64,000 nucleotides of DNA from the NCBI RefSeq assembly GCF_041378895.1, contig NZ_CP144212.1, forward strand, positions 523,001-587,000, read 5' to 3'. This stretch comes from Dechloromonas sp. ZY10. GTDB lineage: Bacteria; Pseudomonadota; Gammaproteobacteria; Burkholderiales; Rhodocyclaceae. Below are positions 27,108-35,587 of this stretch, piece by piece. Position 1 is the stretch's first letter. Every line of letters starts with the position of its first letter. A program made the translations under genes and the position numbers. A model generated the notes under the pieces. It made no database searches. It was not told the DNA's origin and worked only from the letters and a program-made list of their open reading frames with translations.

Positions 27108-30100
27108 TTACTGGGCTTCGTCCATCGACATCAGGCTGGCGTTGCCGCCGGCGGCCGTGGTGTCGATTGAGATCGTGCGTTCGCTGGCGAAGCGCAGCAG
27201 GTAGTGCGGGCCGCCGGCCTTGGGGCCGGTTCCGGACAGCCCTTCGCCGCCGAAAGGCTGGACCCCGACCACGGCACCGATGATGTTGCGATTGACGTAG
27301 GTGTTGCCGACGTGCAGACGCTCGGTGATGAAGGCGACGGTTTCGTCGATCCGGCTGTGGATGCCGAGGGTCAGGCCATAGCCGGTGGCGGCGATGCTGT
27401 CGCACAGTTCGCCGAGCCGGTCGGAGCGCCAGCGGACGACGTGCAGGATCGGCCCGAAGACTTCGCGCTGCAGGCGGCCGATGCTGTCGATTTCGTAAGC
27501 CTGCGGAGCAAAGAAACTGCCGTCGGGACAGTGGGCCGGCAGCGCACAGACGTGAATCTCGCGGGCGTCGGCAGCCAGGCTGCGGGCGTGCGCTTCGAGT
27601 CCGGCACAAGCTTCGGCGTCGATCACCGGGCCGACGTCGGTGCGGATGTCGCTCGGGTCGCCGATCACCAGTTCCTGCATCGCCCCCTTGAGCATCGCAC
27701 AGACCTTGTCGGCGATGTCTTCCTGCACACAGAGGACGCGCAGTGCCGAGCAGCGTTGCCCGGCCGAGTTGAAGGCCGAGGCAACGACATCGCGCACCAG
27801 TTGCTCGGGCAGTGCCGAGGAGTCGGCAATCAGCGCGTTCTGGCCGCCGGTTTCGGCGATCAGCGGCACAATCGGGCCGTCCTTGGCGGCCAGCGCGCGG
27901 GCGATATGGCGGGCGACTTCGGTCGAGCCGGTGAAAGCCACGCCACCACAATGCGGGTCGGCCACCAGGGCCGCGCCGACGGCGCCGGCACCGGGGACGA
28001 AATGCAGCACATCGGCCGGAATCCCGGCTTCATGCAGCAGTTGCACCGCCAGGGCGCCGATCAAGGGCGTCTGCTCGGCCGGCTTGGCGACGACACAGTT
28101 GCCGGCGGCGAGCGCAGCGGCAATCTGGCCAACGAAGATCGCCAGCGGGAAGTTCCACGGGCTGATGCAGACGAAAACGCCGCGCCCGTGCAGGCTGAGG
28201 AGATTTTTCTCGCCGGTTGGGCCGGGCAGTTCCAGTGGCGCCGAGAAGCGGTTGCGGCCTTCCTTGGCGTAGTAATGGCAGAAGTCGATGGCTTCGCGGA
28301 CTTCGGCAACGGCATCGCCCTGGGTGCGGCCACCTTCGCGGACGATCAGCGCAACCAGTTCAGGCATCCGCTCCTGTAGCAGGCGTCCGGCGCGGTCGAG
28401 CGCAGCGGCCCGGGTCGAAACCGGGGTCTTCTCCCAGCGGCGGTAAGCAGCGGCGGCCTGACGCATCGCTTCGGCGGCCTGCTCCGGGCTGGCGTCGACG
28501 CAGTGACCGAGCAGTTCAGCCCGGTTGGCCGGCGCGTACAGTGCCTGCTCCGGGCCGCTGAGGATGGCACCGCCCACCATGGGGGCAGCGCGATAGGTTT
28601 GCTGCCGGCTGGCGGCCAGGGCGGCGGCGAGGTCGTTGATGGTTTTCTGATCGAACATGTCCAGTCCTTCACTATTGGGGCGTTCGTCGCCAGCCGCGCG
28701 ATACAGTTGAACGGGCAGCGGAATGCGTGGGTGGCGAAGGCCGGCGGGGCCGGCGGCAAAGGCAGCGACTTTTTCGCAGGGATCGACGAGCAGGTCGTCA
28801 ATCGGCAGGTCGGCGTCGGCGATACGGTTTACAAACGACGAGTTGGCGCCGTTTTCAAGCAGGCGGCGAACCAGATAGGCGAGCAGGTCTTCGTGCGTAC
28901 CGACCGGGGCATAGACCCGGCAGGCGATGTTCCAGCAGTCGGGGCCGACGATCTGGTCGTAGAGTTCTTCGCCCATGCCGTGCAGGCGCTGGTATTCCCA
29001 GTCGTGGCCGGCGCCGGATTCGGCGGCAATCTGGGCCACCGCCGCCAGGGTCTGGGCATTGTGGGTGGCAAAGGCCGGGTAGAAGGCTTCCCGGTCGGCC
29101 AGCAGGCGGCGGGCGCAGGCCAGATAGGAAACGTCGGTCGACTGCTTGCGGGTGAATACCGGGTAATCGCTCAGGCCGCGCTCTTGGGCCATCTTGATTT
29201 CGGCGTCCCAGTAGGCGCCCTTGACCAGACGTACCATCAGCCGGCGCTGGGCACGGCGGGCCAGGTCGGCGAGCCAGTCGAGGGTGGGCAGGGCGCGCTT
29301 CATGTACGCCTGGACGGCGAGTCCCAAGCCGTCCCAGCCGGCCAGTTCGGGGTCGAGCGCGAGGGCTTCGATCAGGTCGAGCGAGATTTCGAGGCGGTCG
29401 GCTTCTTCGGCGTCGATGGTGAAGCCGATGTTGTGCTGCTTGGCGAGCAGGGCCAGCTTCTTCACCGTCGGCAGCAGTTCGCGCAGCACCCGCTGGTGCT
29501 GGCTGGCCTCGTAGCGCGGATGCAGCGCCGAGAGCTTGACCGAAATCGACGGGGCTTCCAGTGGCGGCAGCCCGTTCGCGGCCTGACCGATGGCGGCGAT
29601 GGCGCGGGCGTAAGATTCGTAATAGCGGAGCGCATCCTCGCTGGTGCGGGCGGCTTCGCCAAGCATGTCATAAGAGTGGCGGTAACCGTGCTTTTCGGCG
29701 CTGCGCGCGCGCTCCAGCGCCTCGCCGATGTTGCGGCCCATCACGAACTGCTTGCCGAGAATACGCATGGCGGTCAGCGTCGCCTGCCGGATCACCGGCT
29801 CGCCGATCCGGGAAACCAGCTTGCCGAGCGTGCCGCCGGGGTGCTTGTCTTCGTCGCCGAGGTTGATGATGCGGCCGGTCAGCATCAGGGCCCAGGTTGA
29901 GGCGTTGACGAACAGGCTGTGCGAGGCGCCGAGCTTTTCGGCCCATTCGGTGGCGCCGATCTTGTCCTTGATCAGGCGGTCGACGGTTTCTGCATCGGGA
30001 ATCCGCAGCAGGGCTTCGGCCATGCACATCAGCACGATGCCTTCGCGCGACGAGAGGTCGTAAGTATTGAGAAAGGCGTCGATGCCGGTGGTCTTGTTGC

Positions 30101-30272
30101 GCTCGGCACGAACCCGGGCGACCAGGGGGCGGGCGCGTTCGAGAATCTGGTATTGCCCGGCCGGCGTGAAGCGGGCGAGGCGCAGCAGCTCCTGTACGAC
30201 TTCGTCTTCATCGGCCCGGTGGCGGGCGCGAATGCGGGCACGCAGTGTGGCGCTGGATTGCAGTTCGGTCAT
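27108..30272 (-). CDS. putA: Bifunctional proline dehydrogenase / P5C dehydrogenase PutA (no RHH domain)
   Basis: 1054 residues. The N-terminal half is the FAD proline dehydrogenase barrel (SVKLSALHPRYE; LMVRLVKGAYWDAEIK; FATHNAQT; EYQRLHGMGEELYD), the C-terminal half the NAD aldehyde dehydrogenase (ISPWNFPLAIFVGQIAAALAAGN; FTGSTEVA; ETGGQNALI; FNSAGQRCSALR with catalytic Cys about 841; GGEGLSGTGPKAGGPHYL). It oxidises proline to glutamate. The N-terminus lacks the ribbon-helix-helix repressor domain of E. coli PutA, so it should not repress its own gene. It sits between livK and livH, implying that the transporter feeds it. Confidence 0.96.
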   Translation of the reverse strand: MTELQSSATLRARIRARHRADEDEVVQELLRLARFTPAGQYQILERARPLVARVRAERNKTTGIDAFLNTYDLSSREGIVLMCMAEALLRIPDAETVDRLIKDKIGATEWAEKLGASHSLFVNASTWALMLTGRIINLGDEDKHPGGTLGKLVSRIGEPVIRQATLTAMRILGKQFVMGRNIGEALERARSAEKHGYRHSYDMLGEAARTSEDALRYYESYARAIAAIGQAANGLPPLEAPSISVKLSALHPRYEASQHQRVLRELLPTVKKLALLAKQHNIGFTIDAEEADRLEISLDLIEALALDPELAGWDGLGLAVQAYMKRALPTLDWLADLARRAQRRLMVRLVKGAYWDAEIKMAQERGLSDYPVFTRKQSTDVSYLACARRLLADREAFYPAFATHNAQTLAAVAQIAAESGAGHDWEYQRLHGMGEELYDQIVGPDCWNIACRVYAPVGTHEDLLAYLVRRLLENGANSSFVNRIADADLPIDDLLVDPCEKVAAFAAGPAGLRHPRIPLPVQLYRAAGDERPNSEGLDMFDQKTINDLAAALAASRQQTYRAAPMVGGAILSGPEQALYAPANRAELLGHCVDASPEQAAEAMRQAAAAYRRWEKTPVSTRAAALDRAGRLLQERMPELVALIVREGGRTQGDAVAEVREAIDFCHYYAKEGRNRFSAPLELPGPTGEKNLLSLHGRGVFVCISPWNFPLAIFVGQIAAALAAGNCVVAKPAEQTPLIGALAVQLLHEAGIPADVLHFVPGAGAVGAALVADPHCGGVAFTGSTEVARHIARALAAKDGPIVPLIAETGGQNALIADSSALPEQLVRDVVASAFNSAGQRCSALRVLCVQEDIADKVCAMLKGAMQELVIGDPSDIRTDVGPVIDAEACAGLEAHARSLAADAREIHVCALPAHCPDGSFFAPQAYEIDSIGRLQREVFGPILHVVRWRSDRLGELCDSIAATGYGLTLGIHSRIDETVAFITERLHVGNTYVNRNIIGAVVGVQPFGGEGLSGTGPKAGGPHYLLRFASERTISIDTTAAGGNASLMSMDEAQ

Positions 30273-30322
30273 GGTGTCACCTACGGTGATGGGCCGGGCC
30301 CTCTTGTGGATGGTCCGGCAAA

Positions 30323-30354
30323 CCTCCGGCCGGCTGGGTGCGGCCAGCCGGAGG
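30323..30354 (-). terminator. Hairpin between livK and putA
   Basis: CCGGCTGG (30330-30337) pairs with CCAGCCGG (30344-30351), with additional CCTC/GAGG pairing across a bulge. No U tract follows on the minus strand. Such hairpins downstream of binding-protein genes often protect the upstream mRNA or attenuate transcription, giving more binding protein than downstream products. Confidence 0.5.
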
Positions 30355-30376
30355 CGGAAGCGGGTTGGTTCGACGC

Positions 30377-31474
30377 TTACTTGGCGTAGTCGTACTTGCC
30401 GCCTTGCCACTTATAGACGGCAAAGCCTGGCGCCTTGTTGTCGCCCTTGGCGTCAAACGCCAGCTTGCCGATCACGGTGTCGAAGCTGCCCTTGGCCAGG
30501 GTTTTCTGCACATCCGCCTGCTTCGCGCTCTTGGCCTGGTTGGCGGCATCGGCAAACAGCTGCATCGCGGCGTAGGCGTACATTACGTAGCCTTCCGGCT
30601 CGACCTTGGCCTCGCGGAACTTCTTGACCACGGCCTCGGCCGCCGGGTTCTTGCGCGGATCGGGAGCGAAGGTGAAGTAGACGTTGTCGGCGGCAGCGCC
30701 GGCAGCGGTGATCAGTTCCGAGTTGGTCATCGTGTCGCCCCCGACAATCGCCAGCTTGAGGCCGGCTTGCTGGGCCTGGCGCAGGATCAGCGCAACTTCG
30801 GTGTGGTAACCGCCGTAGGCCAGGACTTCGACGCCGGCACCCTTGAGTTTGGTGATCAGCGCCGAGTAATCCTTCTCGCCGGCAGTGATCGATTCGCGCA
30901 GCGCGGGCTTGGCGCCCTTGCCATTCATCGCCTTGGCGATTTCGTCGGCAAGGCCCTTGCCGTAGGCCGACTTGTCGTCGACCACGGCAACCTTCTTGCC
31001 CTTGAACTGGTCGGCGATGAAGCTGCCGGCGACCAGGCCCTGTTGATCGTCGCGGCCCATGATGCGGAACAGGTTCTTGAGGCCGCGCTCGGTCACTTGC
31101 GGGTTGGTCGATACCGTTGCCATCGGGATGCCGGCTTCGGCATAGACGTCGGAGGCCGGGATGGTCGAGCTGGAGCACCAGTGGCCGTGCATGAAGACGA
31201 TCTTCTTGTTGACCATGGTGTTGGCGACCGAAACCGCCTGCTTGGGGTCGCAGGCATCGTCGCCGACTTCGAGCACCAGCTTCTGACCGAGCACGCCGCC
31301 CTTGGCGTTGATGTCGGCGACCGCCATTTCGGCGCCCTTGCGGATCTGGTCACCGGCCGAGGCGTATTGCCCGGTCATCGGACCGGCAATGGCAACCTTG
31401 AGGTCAGCGTGGGCAACGCTGGCAAAAGCGGCGAGGGAAAAGGCCGCAGCCAGGGTGTGGATGGTTTTGTTCAT
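30377..31474 (-). CDS. livK: Periplasmic amino-acid-binding protein, LivK type
   Basis: 365 residues. The signal peptide ends AAFASVAHA, and mature DLKVAIAGPMTGQYASAGDQIRKGAEMAVADINAKGGVLGQKL is the classic LIV-binding start. A Cys pair in this family occurs here as CDPKQAV and HGHWCSSST. It captures amino acids in the periplasm for LivHMGF. It lies 16 bases downstream of gntR and upstream of putA; the ligand could be branched-chain amino acids or proline. Confidence 0.93.
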   Translation of the reverse strand: MNKTIHTLAAAFSLAAFASVAHADLKVAIAGPMTGQYASAGDQIRKGAEMAVADINAKGGVLGQKLVLEVGDDACDPKQAVSVANTMVNKKIVFMHGHWCSSSTIPASDVYAEAGIPMATVSTNPQVTERGLKNLFRIMGRDDQQGLVAGSFIADQFKGKKVAVVDDKSAYGKGLADEIAKAMNGKGAKPALRESITAGEKDYSALITKLKGAGVEVLAYGGYHTEVALILRQAQQAGLKLAIVGGDTMTNSELITAAGAAADNVYFTFAPDPRKNPAAEAVVKKFREAKVEPEGYVMYAYAAMQLFADAANQAKSAKQADVQKTLAKGSFDTVIGKLAFDAKGDNKAPGFAVYKWQGGKYDYAK

Positions 31475-31490
31475 GGATTTTCTCCAATGG

Positions 31491-32171
31491 TTAGTGATCG
31501 CGATGATCTTTGAGGTATTTCACCAGCGACGTGCCCGCATCGAGTACATGGGCACGCGTGAGTTCGGCGGCCGCCCGGCCGTCGCGGCGGGCAAAGGCAG
31601 CGACAATGGCACGGTGTTCGGCCTGGGTTTTGGGCATTTCCGGGGTCATCGCCAGCAAGGCGCGAACATAGCGTTCGACCTTGTCGTACAAAGCCCGGAT
31701 TTCCGCCATCAGGATCGGGCGGCCGGCATCGGCGTACAGCGCCGAATGCAACTGCCAGTTGAGTTCGCCCCAATGGCGGGCTTCGGTGGCCTGGCCGAGG
31801 GCATCAAGCGCCGCATTGGCGGCCGCCAGATTGGCCTCGCTGATGCGCGGTGCCGCCAGTTCGGCGGCGCGCGCCTCAAGCATGGCGCGGATATCGAGGT
31901 ATTCCATGATTTCCTCGCTCGACAGCGAGGCCACCAAGGCGCCGCGATTGCGGATGAAGGTCACCAGCCCCTCGGCTTCCAGCCGCTTCAAGGCTTCGCG
32001 CACTGGAATCTTGCTTACCGCAAACCGGGCAGCGATTTCGTCCTGGCGCAGGATTTCGCCGACCGGCAGCACCCCGTCGACAATCGCGTCACGCAGGGTC
32101 TCGGCAATCCGGTCGGAGACTGACAGGCGTTCAAGCGGAGGAATATTGAGCAGGTCCAACGAGGTCGTCAT
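31491..32171 (-). CDS. GntR-family regulator, FCD type
   Basis: 226 residues. The N-terminal winged helix (LSVSDRIAETLRDAIVDGVLPVGEILRQDEIAARFAVSKIPVREALKRLEAEGLV) is the GntR DNA-binding domain; the C-terminal all-helical FCD domain (EIMEYLDIRAMLEARAAELAA; ELNWQLHSALYADAG; EHRAIVAAFARRDG) has conserved Asp/His metal ligands. It heads the liv-putA operon and is probably its regulator. A palindrome, ATCGTATACGAT, lies 27 bases upstream of its ATG and fits the GTATAC half-sites of FCD regulators. Confidence 0.92.
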   Translation of the reverse strand: MTTSLDLLNIPPLERLSVSDRIAETLRDAIVDGVLPVGEILRQDEIAARFAVSKIPVREALKRLEAEGLVTFIRNRGALVASLSSEEIMEYLDIRAMLEARAAELAAPRISEANLAAANAALDALGQATEARHWGELNWQLHSALYADAGRPILMAEIRALYDKVERYVRALLAMTPEMPKTQAEHRAIVAAFARRDGRAAAELTRAHVLDAGTSLVKYLKDHRDH

Positions 32172-32197
32172 GGGCGTGGAGTCTTGGTATTTCGTAG

Positions 32198-32209
32198 ATC
32201 GTATACGAT
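32198..32209. promoter_or_regulatory. Candidate GntR operator
   Basis: ATCGTATACGAT is a perfect 12-bp palindrome with the GTATAC centre common to FCD-type GntR operators (for example PdhR-like TGGTATACCA). It lies in an AT-rich stretch 27 bases upstream of the gntR start, where it could control the whole gntR-liv-putA operon. Confidence 0.65.
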
Positions 32210-32612
32210 TTATATTATTGCTGTTTTCTCAGGAAATCAATTCACTTATTTGCAATGCTGGTTAATGGGGCTTGCTTGCGCAGGGGGGGGCGGATGCCGG
32301 TGTTGTATCCGAGGCTTCCAGTGAACCGCATGGAGGGATGCGCCGCAAGCGGGGTAATCCCTGAGGCGGCCGAGTGCAGTCAGCGATCCGGCTGTGCTCC
32401 GGCCCGGGGGCGGATCAATATGCTCGATGCGGCTGAATAGGTCGTGACCAGGATGGCGGGCGGTTGAGGGGGGGCTGCGAGCCAGCCAAACCGAATCTGA
32501 TTGGCGAGGGAGAAGAGGGACCCTGCTGTTGTGCTTCGAGCAGGTGTCATCCGGTCGAGCATTGCAGGGCAGATGGTTTTCGCAGTCCAGTCAGCGGCGG
32601 CAGTGGTGGAAT
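32210..32612. other. Non-coding stretch between the gntR promoter and the tpx terminator
   Basis: About 400 bases without a convincing gene. Reading frames here are short, rich in rare residue runs and lack ribosome binding sites. Near 32235 the sequence is AT-rich (probable upstream part of the gntR promoter). A G run of eight to nine occurs around 32281-32289. No tRNA, riboswitch or mobile-element end is recognised. Confidence 0.5.
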
Positions 32613-32648
32613 GAAAAATCCCCGTGCGACCTCAGGGGCGGACGGGGA
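32613..32648 (-). terminator. Probable terminator of tpx
   Basis: On the minus strand CCCCGT (plus 32642-32647 as ACGGGG) pairs with ACGGGG (plus 32620-32625 as CCCCGT), followed by ATTTTTC. It is about 50 bases beyond the tpx stop. A second GC-rich hairpin (CCCGGGGTCG type, about 32655-32685) lies between them. Confidence 0.65.
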
Positions 32649-32697
32649 GTGGGCGGGCCCGGGGGGCGTAAGCGACCCCGGGTGGCAGGGCAGGGGC

Positions 32698-33198
32698 TTA
32701 CAGCACCGCCAGCGCGGCGGCGTAGTTCGGTTCGTTCTTGATTTCGCCGACCAGTTCGCTGTGCAGTACGACGTTGTTTGCGTCGAGCACGACCACGGCG
32801 CGAGCGCTGACGCCGGCGAGCGGGCCGGCGGCGATGGCGACGCCGTAGTTTTCGAGGAATTCACGACCGCGCATGGTCGACAGCGTGACCACGTTGGCCA
32901 GGCCTTCGGCGCCGCAGAAACGGGCCTGGGCGAAAGGCAGGTCAGCCGAGATGCAGAGCACGACAGTGTTGGGCAGAGCGCTGGCCTGGGCGTTGAACTG
33001 GCGGACCGAGGTGGCGCAGGTCGGGGTGTCGATGCTCGGGAAGATGTTGAGGATCTTGCGCTGGCCGGCGTAGTTGGCCAGCGTGACGTCGGCAAGATCC
33101 TTGCCGACCAGCGAGAAGGCGGGGGCGCTTTCGCCCGGTTGCGGGAAATGGCCGTTGACGGGGATGGCGTTGCCGCCGAGGGTGACGCTTTGGCTCAT
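32698..33198 (-). CDS. tpx: Thiol peroxidase
   Basis: 166 residues from Met 33198. An atypical 2-Cys peroxiredoxin: peroxidatic Cys61 in [15 protein letters not shown] and resolving Cys95 in [11 protein letters not shown], both in the expected places; the N-terminus [20 protein letters not shown] is typical of Tpx. It reduces peroxides with thioredoxin as electron donor. katA lies nearby on the same strand, making a local peroxide-defence group. The intergenic region upstream holds a split copy of the GTCGAC repeat. Confidence 0.95.
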   Translation of the reverse strand: MSQSVTLGGNAIPVNGHFPQPGESAPAFSLVGKDLADVTLANYAGQRKILNIFPSIDTPTCATSVRQFNAQASALPNTVVLCISADLPFAQARFCGAEGLANVVTLSTMRGREFLENYGVAIAAGPLAGVSARAVVVLDANNVVLHSELVGEIKNEPNYAAALAVL

Positions 33199-33357
33199 GC
33201 TGGGCTCCAAAAAATGAAATTAACGGGCAGCGGGGCTGCCGACCGGGGCTCAGACGCTGGCGGAGTTGGCAAGTTCCGTTTGTTTGTCATTAAGGAAGCC
33301 TGGTCGCGCCGGTTATCCGGCCAACTGCGGCGCTTGGCAGGTAGCGGAACAGACAAA

Positions 33358-33411
33358 TCACGGTCGACGCGGAAAAAGGCCATTTTTGCCCCGGCCCGGC
33401 GTCGACCGTGA
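33358..33411. repeat. Split GTCGAC inverted repeat
   Basis: TCACGGTCGACGC (33358-33370) and GCGTCGACCGTGA (33399-33411) are perfect inverse complements separated by 28 bases that themselves contain AAAAAGG and a partly complementary CCATTTTT. It lies between the Cys-rich small gene and tpx. It carries two copies of the 10-mer that recurs through the window. Confidence 0.85.
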
Positions 33412-33418
33412 ACATCGC

Positions 33419-33574
33419 CTAAACCGCCCGTAGCGGAAAGACTTTGCGTCCGCCGGCCGGGGCGGCGGCGAACTCGCACAGCGCGCAATCGACGTGCTTG
33501 CCCTTGCTCTTGCCGGCCTGGCGCTTGGGGCAGTGCTTGCACGGCGGATCGCTACGACAGCATTTCTTGGCCAT
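33419..33574 (-). CDS. Small cysteine-rich protein, function unknown
   Basis: 51 residues: MAKKCCRSDPPCKHCPKR, then a basic Lys/Gly stretch, then VDCALCEF. Three Cys pairs (CC, CxxC, CxxC) suggest zinc or iron binding. ATG 33574 is chosen over an upstream Met because GAGGAAACC provides a ribosome binding site and the family-like MAKKCC start is compact. It sits between katA and tpx on the same strand, so co-regulation with peroxide defence is plausible. I know of similar short KKCC...CKxCP proteins but no assigned function. Confidence 0.65.
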   Translation of the reverse strand: MAKKCCRSDPPCKHCPKRQAGKSKGKHVDCALCEFAAAPAGGRKVFPLRAV

Positions 33575-33645
33575 GTGGTTTCCTCGGCGGATGGGTTCCG
33601 GCACGCGGGCAGCGTCCCCGATGGGCGCTGCCCGCTGGTTGCCGC

Positions 33646-35082
33646 TTAGTCGAGACCGAGCGCCTTCGCGACCCCGGCGCCGTAGGCCGGGTCGGCTTGG
33701 CGGCAGTGCTCGATGTGGCGGCGCTTGATCGCTTCCGGCGCATCGCCCATGGCGCGGGCGGTGTTCTCAAACAGGCGCTGCTGCTCGTCCGCCGCCATCA
33801 GGCGGAAGAGATCGCCGGCCTGCGAGAAGTAGTCCGTGTCCTCGCGGTGGTTCCAGTGATCGGCCATGCCGGCAAGCGACAGCGGCGGCTCGCGGTAATC
33901 CGGCTGCTCTTGCCACTGGCCCTCGCTGTTCGGCTCATAGCCGATGCGCGCGCCGTGGTTGCCGTCGATGCGCATCGCGCCGTCGCGGTGGTAGCTGTGG
34001 AAGGGGCACTTCGGGGCATTCACCGGGATCTGGTGGTGATTGACGCCGAGCCGGTAGCGCTGCGCATCGCCGTAGGAGAACAGCCGCGCCTGCAACATCT
34101 TGTCCGGCGAAAAGGAAATGCCGGGGACGACGGCGGCCGGGTTGAAGGCCGACTGCTCGACTTCGGCAAAGAAGTTCTCCGGGTTGCGGTTCAGCTCCAT
34201 CACCCCGACCTCGATCAAGGGGTAGTCCTTGTGCGGCCAGACCTTGGTCAGATCGAAGGGGTTGTACGGCACCTTCGCCGCGTCATCCTCGGGCATCACC
34301 TGGACGTAAAGCGTCCATTTCGGGAAATCGCCGTGATCAATCGCGTCGAGCAGGTCGCGCTGGTGCGATTCGCGGTCGCGGCCGATGATTTCGGTGGCTT
34401 CGGCATCGGTCAGGTTCTTGATTCCCTGCTGGGTGCGGAAATGGAACTTGACCCAGTAACGCTCGTTGGTGGCGTTGATGAAGCTGAAGGTGTGCGAGCC
34501 GAAGCCGTGCATGTGGCGGTAGCTGGCCGGGATGCCGCGGTCGGACATGACGATGGTGATCTGATGCAAGGCTTCCGGCAGCGAGGTCCAGAAGTCCCAG
34601 TTGTTCTTGGCCGAACGCAGATTGGTGCGCGGGTCGCGCTTGACCGCGTGGTTGAGGTCGGGGAACTTCAACGGGTCGCGCAGGAAGAACACCGGGGTGT
34701 TGTTGCCGACCAGATCCCAGTTACCTTCCTCGGTATAGAACTTGACCGCGAAGCCGCGAATGTCGCGCTCGGCATCGGCCGCGCCACGCTCGCCGGCGAC
34801 GGTGGTGAAGCGGGCGAAGAGTTCGGTCTGCTTGCCAATCTGGCTGAAAATCTTGGCGCGGGTATAGCGGGTAATGTCCTGCGTCACGGTAAACGTGCCG
34901 TAAGCGCCGGAACCCTTGGCGTGCATGCGCCGCTCGGGGATCACCTCGCGGTCGAAGTGGGCGAGCTTTTCGAGCAGCCACACGTCCTGCAACAGCACCG
35001 GGCCGCGCGGGCCGGCGGTCATCGTGTTCTGGTTATCAACAACCGGCGCGCCGGCCGCAGTAGTGAGTTTCTTGCCTTGCAT
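33646..35082 (-). CDS. katA: Catalase, small-subunit heme type
   Basis: 478 residues, the length of clade 3 monofunctional catalases. The start [20 protein letters not shown] is typical; [20 protein letters not shown] contains the distal His, [18 protein letters not shown] the distal Asn region, and [23 protein letters not shown] contains the proximal Tyr heme ligand. It decomposes hydrogen peroxide in the cytoplasm. AAGGAGAG precedes the ATG. A tiny ORF with a strong ribosome binding site ends 35 bases upstream, and a 34-bp AT-rich dyad lies further up, a candidate peroxide-responsive control region. Confidence 0.97.
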   Translation of the reverse strand: MQGKKLTTAAGAPVVDNQNTMTAGPRGPVLLQDVWLLEKLAHFDREVIPERRMHAKGSGAYGTFTVTQDITRYTRAKIFSQIGKQTELFARFTTVAGERGAADAERDIRGFAVKFYTEEGNWDLVGNNTPVFFLRDPLKFPDLNHAVKRDPRTNLRSAKNNWDFWTSLPEALHQITIVMSDRGIPASYRHMHGFGSHTFSFINATNERYWVKFHFRTQQGIKNLTDAEATEIIGRDRESHQRDLLDAIDHGDFPKWTLYVQVMPEDDAAKVPYNPFDLTKVWPHKDYPLIEVGVMELNRNPENFFAEVEQSAFNPAAVVPGISFSPDKMLQARLFSYGDAQRYRLGVNHHQIPVNAPKCPFHSYHRDGAMRIDGNHGARIGYEPNSEGQWQEQPDYREPPLSLAGMADHWNHREDTDYFSQAGDLFRLMAADEQQRLFENTARAMGDAPEAIKRRHIEHCRQADPAYGAGVAKALGLD

Positions 35083-35117
35083 GGTTCTCTCCTTGAATGA
35101 GGTTGCGCTCGCAACGC

Positions 35118-35207
35118 TTAAAAATTGTCCGGCAACGCCGCCAGCACCGAGAAATAGGAATCCCAGGCCAGGTCGTCAAACCAGCGGTCAATAAAGCGCG
35201 AAATCAT
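35118..35207 (-). CDS. 29-residue microprotein or leader peptide upstream of katA
   Basis: A 30-codon frame encoding [20 protein letters not shown], then VLAALPDNF, ending in TAA. AAGGAGG lies six bases before the ATG, one of the strongest ribosome binding sites in the window. The peptide is acidic-aromatic (three Trp/Tyr, five Phe/Ile) and amphipathic. The stop is 35 bases before katA on the same strand. It may be a small protein acting with catalase or an upstream ORF affecting katA translation. I do not recognise the sequence. Confidence 0.6.
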   Translation of the reverse strand: MISRFIDRWFDDLAWDSYFSVLAALPDNF

Positions 35208-35268
35208 GGCGGGCCTCCTTGCTGAGCAGCGGTCGAACTGACCGGATGAATGCAGTCTAGGATTCGGT

Positions 35269-35302
35269 GGTTTATTTATCCAATCAATTGAATAAATAAA
35301 CC
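35269..35302. promoter_or_regulatory. 34-bp AT-rich dyad upstream of katA
   Basis: GGTTTATTTAT (35269-35279) and ATAAATAAACC (35292-35302) are perfect complements; between them only one of five base pairs is mismatched before a two-base centre. It lies 62 bases upstream of the microprotein ATG. It may be an operator for a redox regulator or part of a promoter. It lacks the four ATAG/CTAT blocks of an OxyR site. Confidence 0.55.
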
Positions 35303-35587
35303 GGATTTGAATTAGCTATGGCTGATGTCGCGGCAGGAGTTCCGGGTAGGGGCCTTGAATTCTCTTCCTCGAGGGAGATCGACTGTGGTTCGGGAGGTAG
35401 TTCTTCCTGCTCGTCGGGTTGCACGAGTCGAGGTCTTCGAACAGACAGGTTTTCAGTCGCCCGTTGCCGCGCTATTGTGCTGACAGCATGCACTGTCGGG
35501 CTCCGGACCTGATTCCACAAAATGGGCAGAGGCATCGGTTTACGATGATGGTCGTCAGGCTAGAATTTGCCTGGCACGGGAGGAAAC
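35303..35587. other. Intergenic region between the katA promoter and the binding-protein gene
   Basis: About 285 bases. It should contain the promoter for the plus-strand binding-protein/kinase pair. An 83-codon minus-strand frame crosses it and the AT-rich dyad, but it has no ribosome binding site and no recognisable composition, so it is not called. No repeats or RNA motifs were seen. Confidence 0.4.

Noticed and set aside
32255-32562. Small frames in the gap between gntR and tpx
   Set aside because: Short, overlapping on both strands and rich in runs; no ribosome binding site or homology.
32255-32612. A possible riboswitch or small RNA near the gntR promoter
   Set aside because: No conserved glycine, cobalamin or other riboswitch core could be recognised by eye.
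35284-35535. An 83-codon minus-strand frame upstream of katA
   Set aside because: It crosses the AT-rich dyad, lacks a ribosome binding site and has atypical composition.
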